Source: Sideroxydans sp.
GTDB taxonomy: Bacteria > Pseudomonadota > Gammaproteobacteria > Burkholderiales > Gallionellaceae
DNA: 62,021 bases
Direction of reading: 5' to 3'
Assembly: GCA_024636935.1 (NCBI GenBank)
Contig: JAGXGC010000030.1
Coordinates: forward strand, 1-62,021
A program made the position numbers and the translations under genes. The notes beneath the pieces are model-generated. The model had not been told where the DNA came from. It did not search any database and saw only the letters and a list, made by a program, of their open reading frames with translations. This document shows, one piece after another, positions 18,103 to 25,751 of this stretch (the stretch's first letter is position 1; each line of letters starts with the position of its first letter).

Positions 18103-18306
18103 TCAAGCCTGAACGTTAATGACCGAACCTACGGTTTGGCCTTGGGTGTTCACTGTCGGCTTCGGTGACTGAGCAGCCTGCGCTGCAGCTGCAGCCTTAG
18201 CAGCATTGTCCTGATCTTTGACAGTTTCACGCTCATCACGTGATTGCGGCTGAGGCTGAACCTGAGAAACGTAGTTACTGCTTGAATCTACTGGGTTAAT
18301 TGCCAT
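18103..18306 (-). CDS. Small Gln/Ala-rich hypothetical protein
   Basis: 67 aa, starting MAINPVDSSSNYVSQVQPQPQ and ending TVGSVINVQA. A very strong ribosome site (GAGGAGGT, seven bases before the ATG) and its own upstream space indicate a real, well-translated gene. No signal peptide or membrane segment; the middle is charged and alanine-rich, probably helical. Similar-looking short proteins are recalled from related betaproteobacteria, but no function is known. Confidence 0.7.
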   Translation of the reverse strand: MAINPVDSSSNYVSQVQPQPQSRDERETVKDQDNAAKAAAAAQAAQSPKPTVNTQGQTVGSVINVQA

Positions 18307-18640
18307 GATAGACCTCCTCTAAAATATTCCACAGATACAATTCTGTTCATCTATGGACAACTTATCGGCACGACTGACTGATACTTTAGGCCTTTTTTCA
18401 TCTTTTTAAAACACCCCCCTGCGCTCCGAACCGGATCTGCAGTTCAAAAAACACATATCTAGCTCGTGAAACACTGGCAAGGTACCTGTATTAAATCTGG
18501 CGTAGCTCGGCTAGACGCATCCGTCAGGATATTCCACCACTAGCATCAATGGTGGAAGTACAGGGTGTGCCAAAATTGCGGTAAATGGGCTCAATATAAA
18601 TACTTAATCATTTTGCGGTGCATAAACGGAACTGACAGCC
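18307..18640. other. Intergenic region without a recognisable gene
   Basis: 334 bp between divergent genes. It must hold promoters for the small protein (minus) and the methyltransferase (plus). A short inverted repeat TTCCACCA ... TGGTGGAA sits at 18532-18557. No open frame with a good ribosome site and no RNA gene was recognised. Confidence 0.5.
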
Positions 18641-19270
18641 ATGAAAAAAGAACGCAGGGATTTTGAATCGGTCGCCGCACGTTGGGACAGCAATCCAGGC
18701 CGAGTCAGGATCGCTAACGATGTCGCGGCGGCCATCCAACGGGAAGTGACATTGACCATGCAGATGGATGTGCTGGATTACGGAAGCGGTACCGGGCTGC
18801 TTTCATTGCAACTGCTGCCACAGGTCGGATCAGTATGTGGTGCAGATAGTTCACCGGCCATGCTGGCAGCAATGGCCGACAAGATCACTACTCAAAGTCT
18901 GAACAATGCACACACCCAATTCGTCGACTTTGAGAACGGCGCGCATGCGAGCGGCAGTTATGACCTGATCATCAGCAGCATGGTGACACACCATGTACCG
19001 GATACAGCCGCCCTGTTCGCGGAATGGTTCAGGCTATTGAACCCCGGCGGAAAGATCGCATTTGCCGACCTCGATAGCGAGGATGGTGCATTCCACGGCG
19101 ACAACACCGGCGTGTTCCACCTAGGTTTTGACCGCATGCATCTGCGCGAATTATTGCTGCAAGCTGGCTTCATCGAGGTACACGACAGCACTGCGACATC
19201 GGTGAGCAAGGAAGTCGACGGCAAGCCGCGTGAGTTCCCCATCTTTCTCATCGTTGCCCGCAAGCCATAA
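18641..19270 (+). CDS. Class I SAM-dependent methyltransferase
   Basis: 209 aa. Motif I DYGSGTGLLS (about 46-55), motif II GADSSPAML and a later DLIISSMVTHHV and LNPGGKIAFADL give a complete SAM-binding Rossmann fold of the Methyltransf_11 type. The substrate cannot be inferred. The stop overlaps the AlkD-like start as TAATG, so the two are coupled. Confidence 0.85.
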   Translation: MKKERRDFESVAARWDSNPGRVRIANDVAAAIQREVTLTMQMDVLDYGSGTGLLSLQLLPQVGSVCGADSSPAMLAAMADKITTQSLNNAHTQFVDFENGAHASGSYDLIISSMVTHHVPDTAALFAEWFRLLNPGGKIAFADLDSEDGAFHGDNTGVFHLGFDRMHLRELLLQAGFIEVHDSTATSVSKEVDGKPREFPIFLIVARKP

Positions 19271-19986
19271 TGAACAAAGCCGATGAGATCAGCGCACAGC
19301 TGCGCGCCCTCTCCTCACCGGAGACAGCAATAATTCTGCAACGCTTCTTCAAGACCGGCCCGGGGCAATACGGGGAGGGGGATATATTCCTGGGCATCAA
19401 GGTACCACCGCTACGCGCATTGGCTAAACGGCATCGCGAGGCCGACCTCGCCAGCATAACGACATTGCTGGCCTCGAAATATCACGAAGAAAGGATGTTG
19501 GCGCTGCTGCTGTTGATGCAGTTCTATCAACATGCCAATGAGGAGGGAAAACAATCTGCATTCGACCTCTATCTGAGCAACACACAACACATCAACAACT
19601 GGGATCTGGTGGATGTCAGCGCGCCGCACATCGTTGGTCGCCATTTGGAGCAAAAACCGCATGCAGTACTGTTACAACTAGCCGCATCCCAATCGCTATG
19701 GGAACGGCGCATCGCCATCATCTCCACCTTTCATTTCATACGCCAGAATGATTTTGCAGACACGCTGCGCATCGCCGAAATGCTACTTGATGACGATCAC
19801 GACCTGATTCATAAGGCGATGGGATGGATGTTGCGCGAAATCGGCAAGCGAGAGCAAAACATTGAAGAAGAGTTCCTTAAAAAACATTACCAACGTCTGC
19901 CCCGCACAGCATTACGTTATGCAATCGAACGCTTCGAACCAAGCCTGCGCGAGCAGTATCTAAAAAGAACCTACTTTGAGGCTTGA
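19270..19986 (+). CDS. AlkD-like DNA alkylation repair protein
   Basis: 238 aa, all-helical HEAT-like repeats. The family signatures GVKVPPLR-like (GIKVPPLRAL), NNWDLVD (W111, D115, the glycosylase Asp region) and ERRIAIIST with late GWMLREIGK are present. AlkD removes bulky or charged alkyl purines without base flipping. Coupled to the methyltransferase upstream. Confidence 0.88.
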   Translation: MNKADEISAQLRALSSPETAIILQRFFKTGPGQYGEGDIFLGIKVPPLRALAKRHREADLASITTLLASKYHEERMLALLLLMQFYQHANEEGKQSAFDLYLSNTQHINNWDLVDVSAPHIVGRHLEQKPHAVLLQLAASQSLWERRIAIISTFHFIRQNDFADTLRIAEMLLDDDHDLIHKAMGWMLREIGKREQNIEEEFLKKHYQRLPRTALRYAIERFEPSLREQYLKRTYFEA

Positions 19987-20041
19987 TTCAAAAGCACTGT
20001 TTCTATACAGTTCGCCAATCTAATTACGTCCGACAGCAAGC

Positions 20042-20815
20042 ATGCCTAGGTTCAGCATCCTTCAGTTCAACATGCAATTCGGTCAGGTCTGGGATGACGC
20101 ATACCCAGATCATGCACCTGTCGACCTCGCGCAGACCATCGCTGAGATCAAGCGCCAGAACGCTGACATCGTGCTGCTGCAGGAAGTAGAACACGCCGAA
20201 CCCGGCGGCAAACAGCTCAATCCGCCCCCGAACTACACACTCCTGAAAGCCGCGCTGCCTGAATACGACAGCTACTTCAGCTACCCTAAAGAAGATGAAC
20301 GCGAGTTGCCTTTCGGCATCGGCTTAGCAATCTTCTCGCGTACAAAACTGTTCGACACCAGCAAACTCGACCTACCTTCACCACCTATCGAATTTGATTT
20401 CAACGGTGAAACGAAGACCCCGACCGACCGCCTGCTGATCGGTGCTAAAACAGAAATCGGCGGCAAGACCGTGCAATTATTCAACACGCACCTGCTTGCG
20501 TTCTTCATGTTGAAATCGTCTAGTACCGAATATCCAAAACAGCGCGAGATGGTGGTTTCACATTTGCGCCAGTCATCCTTGCCGACGCTGCTGGGAGGCG
20601 ACTTCAATGTGAGCGGCCACGAGACGCTGGTCGCGCAATTCGAAGAAGCGGGATTCTCCACAGCCCAATGGTCAGAGATCACGTGGCGGCGCATGCCACT
20701 AGTGCTGGATCATGTCTTTTTCAATGATCAACTTCTTTGTTTGAACCAGCGGGTCATTCCCACACCGAGTTCGGACCATCACCTGCTACTGGTGGAGCTT
20801 GAACTGAAAGACTGA
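20042..20815 (+). CDS. Endonuclease/exonuclease/phosphatase family protein
   Basis: 257 aa EEP fold: N-terminal FSILQFNMQFG (Asn), DIVLLQEVE (Glu, metal), central GGDFNVSG (Asp/Asn) and terminal SDHHLLLVELEL (Asp-His). All catalytic positions are present. No signal peptide, so it acts in the cytosol; substrate may be nucleic acid or a phosphoester lipid. Converges with arfB at its end (1-bp gap). Confidence 0.87.
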   Translation: MPRFSILQFNMQFGQVWDDAYPDHAPVDLAQTIAEIKRQNADIVLLQEVEHAEPGGKQLNPPPNYTLLKAALPEYDSYFSYPKEDERELPFGIGLAIFSRTKLFDTSKLDLPSPPIEFDFNGETKTPTDRLLIGAKTEIGGKTVQLFNTHLLAFFMLKSSSTEYPKQREMVVSHLRQSSLPTLLGGDFNVSGHETLVAQFEEAGFSTAQWSEITWRRMPLVLDHVFFNDQLLCLNQRVIPTPSSDHHLLLVELELKD

Positions 20816-20816
20816 G

Positions 20817-21230
20817 TCAGTCGTTGACCTTGCCGCGCAAGGCCTTAACCCTGCCGCGCATCACTTTGCCTTCCACACGCTTTTTCTTTGCCGACCGCGA
20901 TGGCTTGGTCGCGATACGCAGCCTAGGTCTTTCTGCAGCGGATTGCAGCATTGCTTTAAGGCGACGCAATGCCTCGTTGCGATTCTGTTCCTGATTGCGG
21001 AATTCCTGCGCCTTGATGACGACGACACCATCCTTGGTGATGCGCTGGTCATTTACTTGTAGCAAACGCTCTTTCATCTCAGTCGGCAAGGAAGAAGCAT
21101 TGATATCGAAACGCAGATGCATCGCGCTCGACACCTTGTTCACGTTCTGCCCGCCAGCACCTTGCGCGCGCACCGCAGTCAACTCGATCTCGCGCTCAGG
21201 GATGACGACGTTGTGCGAGATGTACAACAT
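20817..21230 (-). CDS. arfB: Alternative ribosome-rescue peptidyl-tRNA hydrolase ArfB (YaeJ)
   Basis: 137 aa. GGQ catalytic motif at 26-28 within RAQGAGGQNVNKV and a Lys/Arg-rich C-terminal tail (KPSRSAKKKRVEGKVMRG) that reaches into the empty mRNA channel of stalled ribosomes. Releases nascent chains from nonstop complexes. Follows the S4 gene by 3 bp and prfC, making a compact translation-termination operon. Confidence 0.95.
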   Translation of the reverse strand: MLYISHNVVIPEREIELTAVRAQGAGGQNVNKVSSAMHLRFDINASSLPTEMKERLLQVNDQRITKDGVVVIKAQEFRNQEQNRNEALRRLKAMLQSAAERPRLRIATKPSRSAKKKRVEGKVMRGRVKALRGKVND

Positions 21231-21233
21231 GAC

Positions 21234-21449
21234 TCAGGCAATTACCCGTATCCGCACGCCAGTCAATGCCACCACCTGCCCCGCACGTATCTTGGCGGTC
21301 TTGCGCAACTCCACCTGACCATCGACGGAAACCACCCCATCCGCTATCAGCGCTTTGGCTGCACCGCCACTGTCGCTCACACCCGTCAGCTTGAGCAGAT
21401 CGTTCAGCGCGATGAATTCGCCGCGCAGTTGGAATTCAACTTGTTGCAT
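21234..21449 (-). CDS. Small S4-domain RNA-binding protein (YbcJ-like)
   Basis: 71 aa, one S4 domain only: FIALNDLLKLTGVSDSGGAAKALIADGVVSVDG is the standard RNA-binding helix-turn with G-rich turn. Resembles E. coli YbcJ and the small S4 proteins that assist ribosome work. Its ATG overlaps the prfC stop (ATGA), so it is translated with RF3. Confidence 0.9.
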   Translation of the reverse strand: MQQVEFQLRGEFIALNDLLKLTGVSDSGGAAKALIADGVVSVDGQVELRKTAKIRAGQVVALTGVRIRVIA

Positions 21450-23089
21450 CAGAGTTTGACCGCGTGTTCGCGCGTGGTATGGAAAACCACCTTGGGCCAG
21501 CGCTCCTGTGTCAGTTTTAAATTGACGTTGTTGGGTGCCAAGTAGGAAAGGTTGCCAGCCGCATCGATTGCGAGGTTGTGGGACAGGGATTTCTGGAAAT
21601 CGGCGAATACCTTGGCATCATCACAAGTCACCCAGCGAGCGGTGCTGACACTGGCACCTTCGAAAAGGGCATCCACACCGTATTCCCCTTGCAAACGACT
21701 AGCCACCACATCGAACTGCAAAATACCGACCGCACCGAGAATCAGATCACCGCCATCCAAAGGCTTGAACACTTGCACCGCGCCCTCTTCTCCGAGTTGC
21801 TGCAAACCCTTGTGCAGTTGCTTCACCTTAATCGGGTTGCGGATACGTACCGAGCGGAAAAAGTCCGGCGCGAAATATGGGATACCGGTGAACTGCAATA
21901 GCTCGCCTTCAGAGAAACTATCGCCGATCTGCATATTGCCGTGGTTCGGCAGGCCGATGATGTCGCCCGCATAAGCCTCTTCCACCTGTTCACGGCTGGA
22001 CGCCATGAAGGTGACCACGCTGGAAACTTTGATCTCACGATTGATGCGCAGGTGCTTGATCTTCATACCGCGCTCAAAATGCCCCGAACACACACGCAGG
22101 AAAGCGATGCGGTCACGGTGATTGGCATCCATATTGGCCTGTATCTTAAACACGAAGCCAGAGAACGGCTGCTCCTTGGGATCGACCTTGCGCACCGATG
22201 CATCGCGCTCGCGAGGCGCGGGCGCCCATTCCAGCAACGCGTTCAGAATCTCGCGCACCCCGAAGTTGTTGATAGCGGAACCGAAGAACACTGGTGTTTG
22301 TTTACCCGCAAGAAAAGCTTGTAGATCGAAGGGATGCGAAGCACCGTGTACCAGCTCCACCTCCATCTTCAATTGCTCAATCTCCATTGGGAAACGTTCT
22401 GCCAATATCGGATTGTCGATACCCTTTATCACTTCGACCGCACCGTCGGCGCGTTCCTCCCCCGGCGTGAACAGCAAGATCTCGTCACGCAACAGGTGAT
22501 ACACACCTCGGAAAGTTTTACCCATGCCCAATGGCCAGGTCACCGGCGCACATTGGATCTTGAGCACCGATTCGACTTCATCCAGCAGCTCCAATGGATC
22601 GCGTACTTCGCGGTCCATCTTGTTCATGAATGTGACGATGGGCGTATCGCGCATGCGGCATACATCCAACAGCTTGATGGTCTGCGCTTCCACACCCTTT
22701 GCCGCATCGATCACCATCAATGCCGAGTCAACGGCGGTGAGCACACGGTAGGTATCTTCGGAGAAGTCCTGGTGGCCCGGTGTATCCAGCAGGTTCACCA
22801 CATGGTCGCGATATTCAAACTGCATCACCGACGACGCAACCGAGATACCGCGTTGCTTTTCGATCTCAAGGAAGTCTGAGGTCGCATGACGTCCGCTCTT
22901 GCGCGCTTTCACTGCACCCGCCATCTGGATCGCACCGGAGAACATCAGCAGTTTTTCGGTGAGTGTGGTCTTGCCCGCGTCGGGGTGGGAGATGATGCCG
23001 AAGGTGCGGCGGCGCGACACTTCGCGTGCGATCTTGTCGCGTGGTGCGGCGGCGGGTTCTTTCGCGGTCTGTTCGAGTTCTGCGGACAT
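21449..23089 (-). CDS. prfC: Peptide chain release factor 3 (RF3)
   Basis: 546 aa translational GTPase that recycles RF1/RF2. G1 [10 protein letters not shown]3 DTPGHQDF, G4 MNKMDRE and domains II-III are present. Start taken at MSAELEQ (23089), close to the usual protein; an in-frame extension to 23182 adds 31 residues without family character. First gene of prfC-S4-arfB and divergent from the kinase gene. Confidence 0.95.
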   Translation of the reverse strand: MSAELEQTAKEPAAAPRDKIAREVSRRRTFGIISHPDAGKTTLTEKLLMFSGAIQMAGAVKARKSGRHATSDFLEIEKQRGISVASSVMQFEYRDHVVNLLDTPGHQDFSEDTYRVLTAVDSALMVIDAAKGVEAQTIKLLDVCRMRDTPIVTFMNKMDREVRDPLELLDEVESVLKIQCAPVTWPLGMGKTFRGVYHLLRDEILLFTPGEERADGAVEVIKGIDNPILAERFPMEIEQLKMEVELVHGASHPFDLQAFLAGKQTPVFFGSAINNFGVREILNALLEWAPAPRERDASVRKVDPKEQPFSGFVFKIQANMDANHRDRIAFLRVCSGHFERGMKIKHLRINREIKVSSVVTFMASSREQVEEAYAGDIIGLPNHGNMQIGDSFSEGELLQFTGIPYFAPDFFRSVRIRNPIKVKQLHKGLQQLGEEGAVQVFKPLDGGDLILGAVGILQFDVVASRLQGEYGVDALFEGASVSTARWVTCDDAKVFADFQKSLSHNLAIDAAGNLSYLAPNNVNLKLTQERWPKVVFHTTREHAVKL

Positions 23090-23264
23090 GATGCTGGCCT
23101 GTAAAAAAGGCCGCAAGTCTAAAGGCTTAGCGCCTCCATGTCTAACCAGACTGCACCCTTCCTTATGCATTAACTTCGCCATGTCAGGTTTCCCTCATTG
23201 CCTGACGTAGTAGAATCGCTCCTGAATATTGAAAGTCTCACCCGCTCCCCACACATTCAAGCGC

Positions 23265-24755
23265 ATGACCACCACGGATAAACTAGGTAAATACGAATTA
23301 CGCCGCGAACTCGGCAAGGGTGCTATGGGTATCGTCTATGAAGGTTTCGATCCCTTCATCCAGCGCACTGTGGCGGTCAAGACCATCCAGAAATCCCTGG
23401 TGGAACCTTCCGAGATGGAAGAAGCCTTCGCCCGTTTCCGGCGCGAGGCACAGGCTGCCGGCAGACTTTCCCACCCCAAGATCATCTCCATCTACGACTA
23501 CGGCGAAGAAGGCGATCTGGCCTATATCGCGATGGAGTTTGTTGATGGCAGCGAGCTCAAAGACCTTCTGGAGGCAGGCGAGACCCTGCCCATCGCCGAC
23601 AGCATGCGCATCATGTTGCAGGTGCTGGATGCGCTGGAATATTCGCACCAGCGAGGCGTCGTTCACCGCGACATCAAGCCCGCCAACATCATGGTCACGG
23701 CAGACGGCAATATAAAGATCGCCGATTTCGGCATCGCCAAGATGGACTCGAGCCATCTCACACAAGCGGGCATGGTGCTGGGCACACCGACTTATATGTC
23801 GCCAGAACAGTTCATGGGCAAAGATGTGGATGGGCGCAGCGACTTATATTCATCAGGCGTCATGCTGTACCAGATGTTGACAGGAGAGCGTCCGTTCACC
23901 GGCAGCCCGATCACCATCATGAACAAAGTGATGCATCAACTGCCGACGCCCCCTTCTCACTTTAATTCCAAAGTATCTCCTGATCTCGATCTGGTGGTAA
24001 TGCAAAGTCTAGCCAAGACACCTGAAGAGCGCTTTCAGAGTGCAGCCGAATTCATGCGTGCGCTCAAACGCACCATCAACAAAACTTCCGTTTCGCCCGC
24101 CATCTCTGATACGACGCTGGTCACTTCGAGCGAAAATCTGGTCACCGAAGAAACGGGGGGGGGCGATTTCGCCTCACGTCAGCGCGATATCAAACTGTGG
24201 CGCGAGATCAGCGACAGCACTCAGCGCACCAGCTTCGACCAATACCTGAAAGAATTCCCCAAGGGCGAATTCGCCGACCTAGCCAAACGGCGTCTGGCCA
24301 ATATCGAAAAGCTCGAAAAAGAAGCCGCGCAAGAGAAGGAAAAAAAACGCCTGGCATTGTTAGCTGCAGCCGAACAAAAAAAACAGATGCAGCTCGCGCA
24401 ACAAAAAGCAGAGGCTGCACAGTTGGCAAAAATGGAAGCCGCCGCGCGCGCCAAAGCAGCCGCCGAAGCCAGACTTAAAGAGGACTTGGCTCGCAAAGCC
24501 AAGCTCGCGCAGCATCTTTCAAAGATCAAGGACGCAGGCAAGACCGAACGCATGGCTGCCGCCGAGAATCAGGCCCAACTTGCTGCCGCTCAGGAAATCA
24601 GGAAGAAGCAACTCGCCGACCTCACGGCAGAGCGTGCCAAAGGGTTTGCGGATGTGATGGCTAGGCGAACTGCCGAAGCGCAGGCAAAAGAAGATCTGGG
24701 CAAGGTATCGCGCCGCAAACTGCGCCGGCGCAGCACAAGTTCCGACGACAACTAA
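23265..24755 (+). CDS. PknB-type Ser/Thr protein kinase with coiled-coil tail and mononucleotide tracts
   Basis: 496 aa. A complete eukaryotic-like kinase domain (about 10-270): GKGAMG loop 17-22, VAVK lysine K39, HRDIKPANIM (134-143), DFG 154-156, GTPTYMSPEQ activation loop and DGRSDLYSSG. After a Ser/Thr-rich linker (271-297) comes a G-run coding GGG (298-300), a short repeat (DQYLKEFPKGEFADLAKRRL) and about 150 residues of Ala/Lys/Glu coiled coil. No membrane helix or PASTA domain, so cytosolic. G9 at 24155-24163, A8 at 24340-24347 and 24376-24383 could allow slippage that removes the tail while keeping the kinase. It converges with the FHA-cyclase gene (3-bp gap), which could read its phosphothreonines. 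Confidence 0.92.
   Translation: MTTTDKLGKYELRRELGKGAMGIVYEGFDPFIQRTVAVKTIQKSLVEPSEMEEAFARFRREAQAAGRLSHPKIISIYDYGEEGDLAYIAMEFVDGSELKDLLEAGETLPIADSMRIMLQVLDALEYSHQRGVVHRDIKPANIMVTADGNIKIADFGIAKMDSSHLTQAGMVLGTPTYMSPEQFMGKDVDGRSDLYSSGVMLYQMLTGERPFTGSPITIMNKVMHQLPTPPSHFNSKVSPDLDLVVMQSLAKTPEERFQSAAEFMRALKRTINKTSVSPAISDTTLVTSSENLVTEETGGGDFASRQRDIKLWREISDSTQRTSFDQYLKEFPKGEFADLAKRRLANIEKLEKEAAQEKEKKRLALLAAAEQKKQMQLAQQKAEAAQLAKMEAAARAKAAAEARLKEDLARKAKLAQHLSKIKDAGKTERMAAAENQAQLAAAQEIRKKQLADLTAERAKGFADVMARRTAEAQAKEDLGKVSRRKLRRRSTSSDDN
24155..24163 (+). repeat. G9 mononucleotide tract inside the kinase gene
   Basis: Nine consecutive G at the kinase/tail junction (codons 297-300). A single-base gain or loss would shift the frame and truncate the coiled-coil tail. 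Whether it varies cannot be seen from one sequence. Confidence 0.85.
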
Positions 24756-24758
24756 AGA

Positions 24759-25676
24759 TCAACAGCCTTCGCAGGAGAAAGTGATCGCACCTGCCGCGTC
24801 CTTACTAAAAGGATGCCCCAGACAGATGCTGCCGCTACCGCGTAGCACGATCTCTTCCCGGCGCAATTGCAACTCGCTCTCCCCTGTGAAGGTGATGTAG
24901 CTGCCGTTCGAACTTTGGTCGATGAACACGAATTTGTCGCGCCGCAATTCGATAGTGGCATGCAAGCGAGAAGCACGCTTGTCTTCCACCACAAAACCCG
25001 CCTGCGCATCGCGCCCCAACACCAGCTTACTGCACGAAACATCCACCACCGCCTCACGGCCATGATGTAGCAAACGCAATCTTCCGGAGGCGGCGGCTGG
25101 TGACAGCGTGCGCCCCACCATTAGCGTGGCATCCTCACCTTCTTGCCACAGCACTTCGACCACCCTGATGTCGGCTGCCTTGCCCTTGATCGGCAACAAA
25201 TCCAGACTCCGCGTAGAGGTACGCAACAAGGGCGGCAGCGCCTGCACCGTCGAACCGGCAGATAGGATCTGTCCGGCATTGGCCAGCTCAGTCAATCGTG
25301 CTGCCACATTGACCGTGTCGCCAAACACATCCGAATCTCCGCCCTGCATCAGCACCGGCCCGTGGTATAGGCCAATGCGGATAGCTAACCGCACAGCATC
25401 GTCCAGTGGCACCATGGCCTCCACTTCAGCCTGCATAGCGCACGCTGCCTGCACGCCGCTCAATACAGTGGGGAAAACTGCCATAATCTCATCGCCTATG
25501 GTTTTGACCACCCGCCCTTGAAAGGTCTCTGTCACCCGGCGCAACAAGGATATGCACTGATCGATCGCGGCAAATGCACGCGCATCGCCCAACACTTCAT
25601 ACAAGCGCGTACTACCGCTTACATCGGCGAACAGCACCACTTTGTCATGCATTGTCTGTTGCACCTGCTTATCCAT
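24759..25676 (-). CDS. Class III adenylate cyclase with C-terminal FHA domain
   Basis: 305 aa, cytosolic. Cyclase domain about 10-175: metal ligands D18 (LFADVS) and D62 (TIGDE), adenine-selecting K58 and D120 (VFGDTVNVAAR), transition-state N123 and R127, so a catalytically plausible ATP cyclase. FHA domain about 200-290: GRD at 221-223, SRLH at 236-239, NGS at 257-259, the full phosphothreonine-binding set. Lies tail-to-tail with the Ser/Thr kinase and head-to-head with zorA. A kinase-FHA pairing suggests the cyclase is recruited or controlled by phosphorylated partners; this is inference. Start at MDKQVQQ; the extension upstream would overlap zorA antisense. Confidence 0.9.
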   Translation of the reverse strand: MDKQVQQTMHDKVVLFADVSGSTRLYEVLGDARAFAAIDQCISLLRRVTETFQGRVVKTIGDEIMAVFPTVLSGVQAACAMQAEVEAMVPLDDAVRLAIRIGLYHGPVLMQGGDSDVFGDTVNVAARLTELANAGQILSAGSTVQALPPLLRTSTRSLDLLPIKGKAADIRVVEVLWQEGEDATLMVGRTLSPAAASGRLRLLHHGREAVVDVSCSKLVLGRDAQAGFVVEDKRASRLHATIELRRDKFVFIDQSSNGSYITFTGESELQLRREEIVLRGSGSICLGHPFSKDAAGAITFSCEGC

Positions 25677-25707
25677 ATTCAACCCGTTCGTGTGAAACAT
25701 GCGGTGT

Positions 25708-25713
25708 ATTATA
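25708..25713 (-). promoter_or_regulatory. Candidate -10 box for the cyclase-FHA gene
   Basis: On the minus strand TATAAT is a perfect -10 hexamer about 32 bases upstream of the ATG. No good -35 at 16-18 bases was found. The 75-bp interval must also hold the zorA promoter, so the divergent units could be co-regulated. Confidence 0.35.
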
Positions 25714-25751
25714 CAAGCCGTTTTTTTGCCCTCAGTCCGACAAAATAAAAC

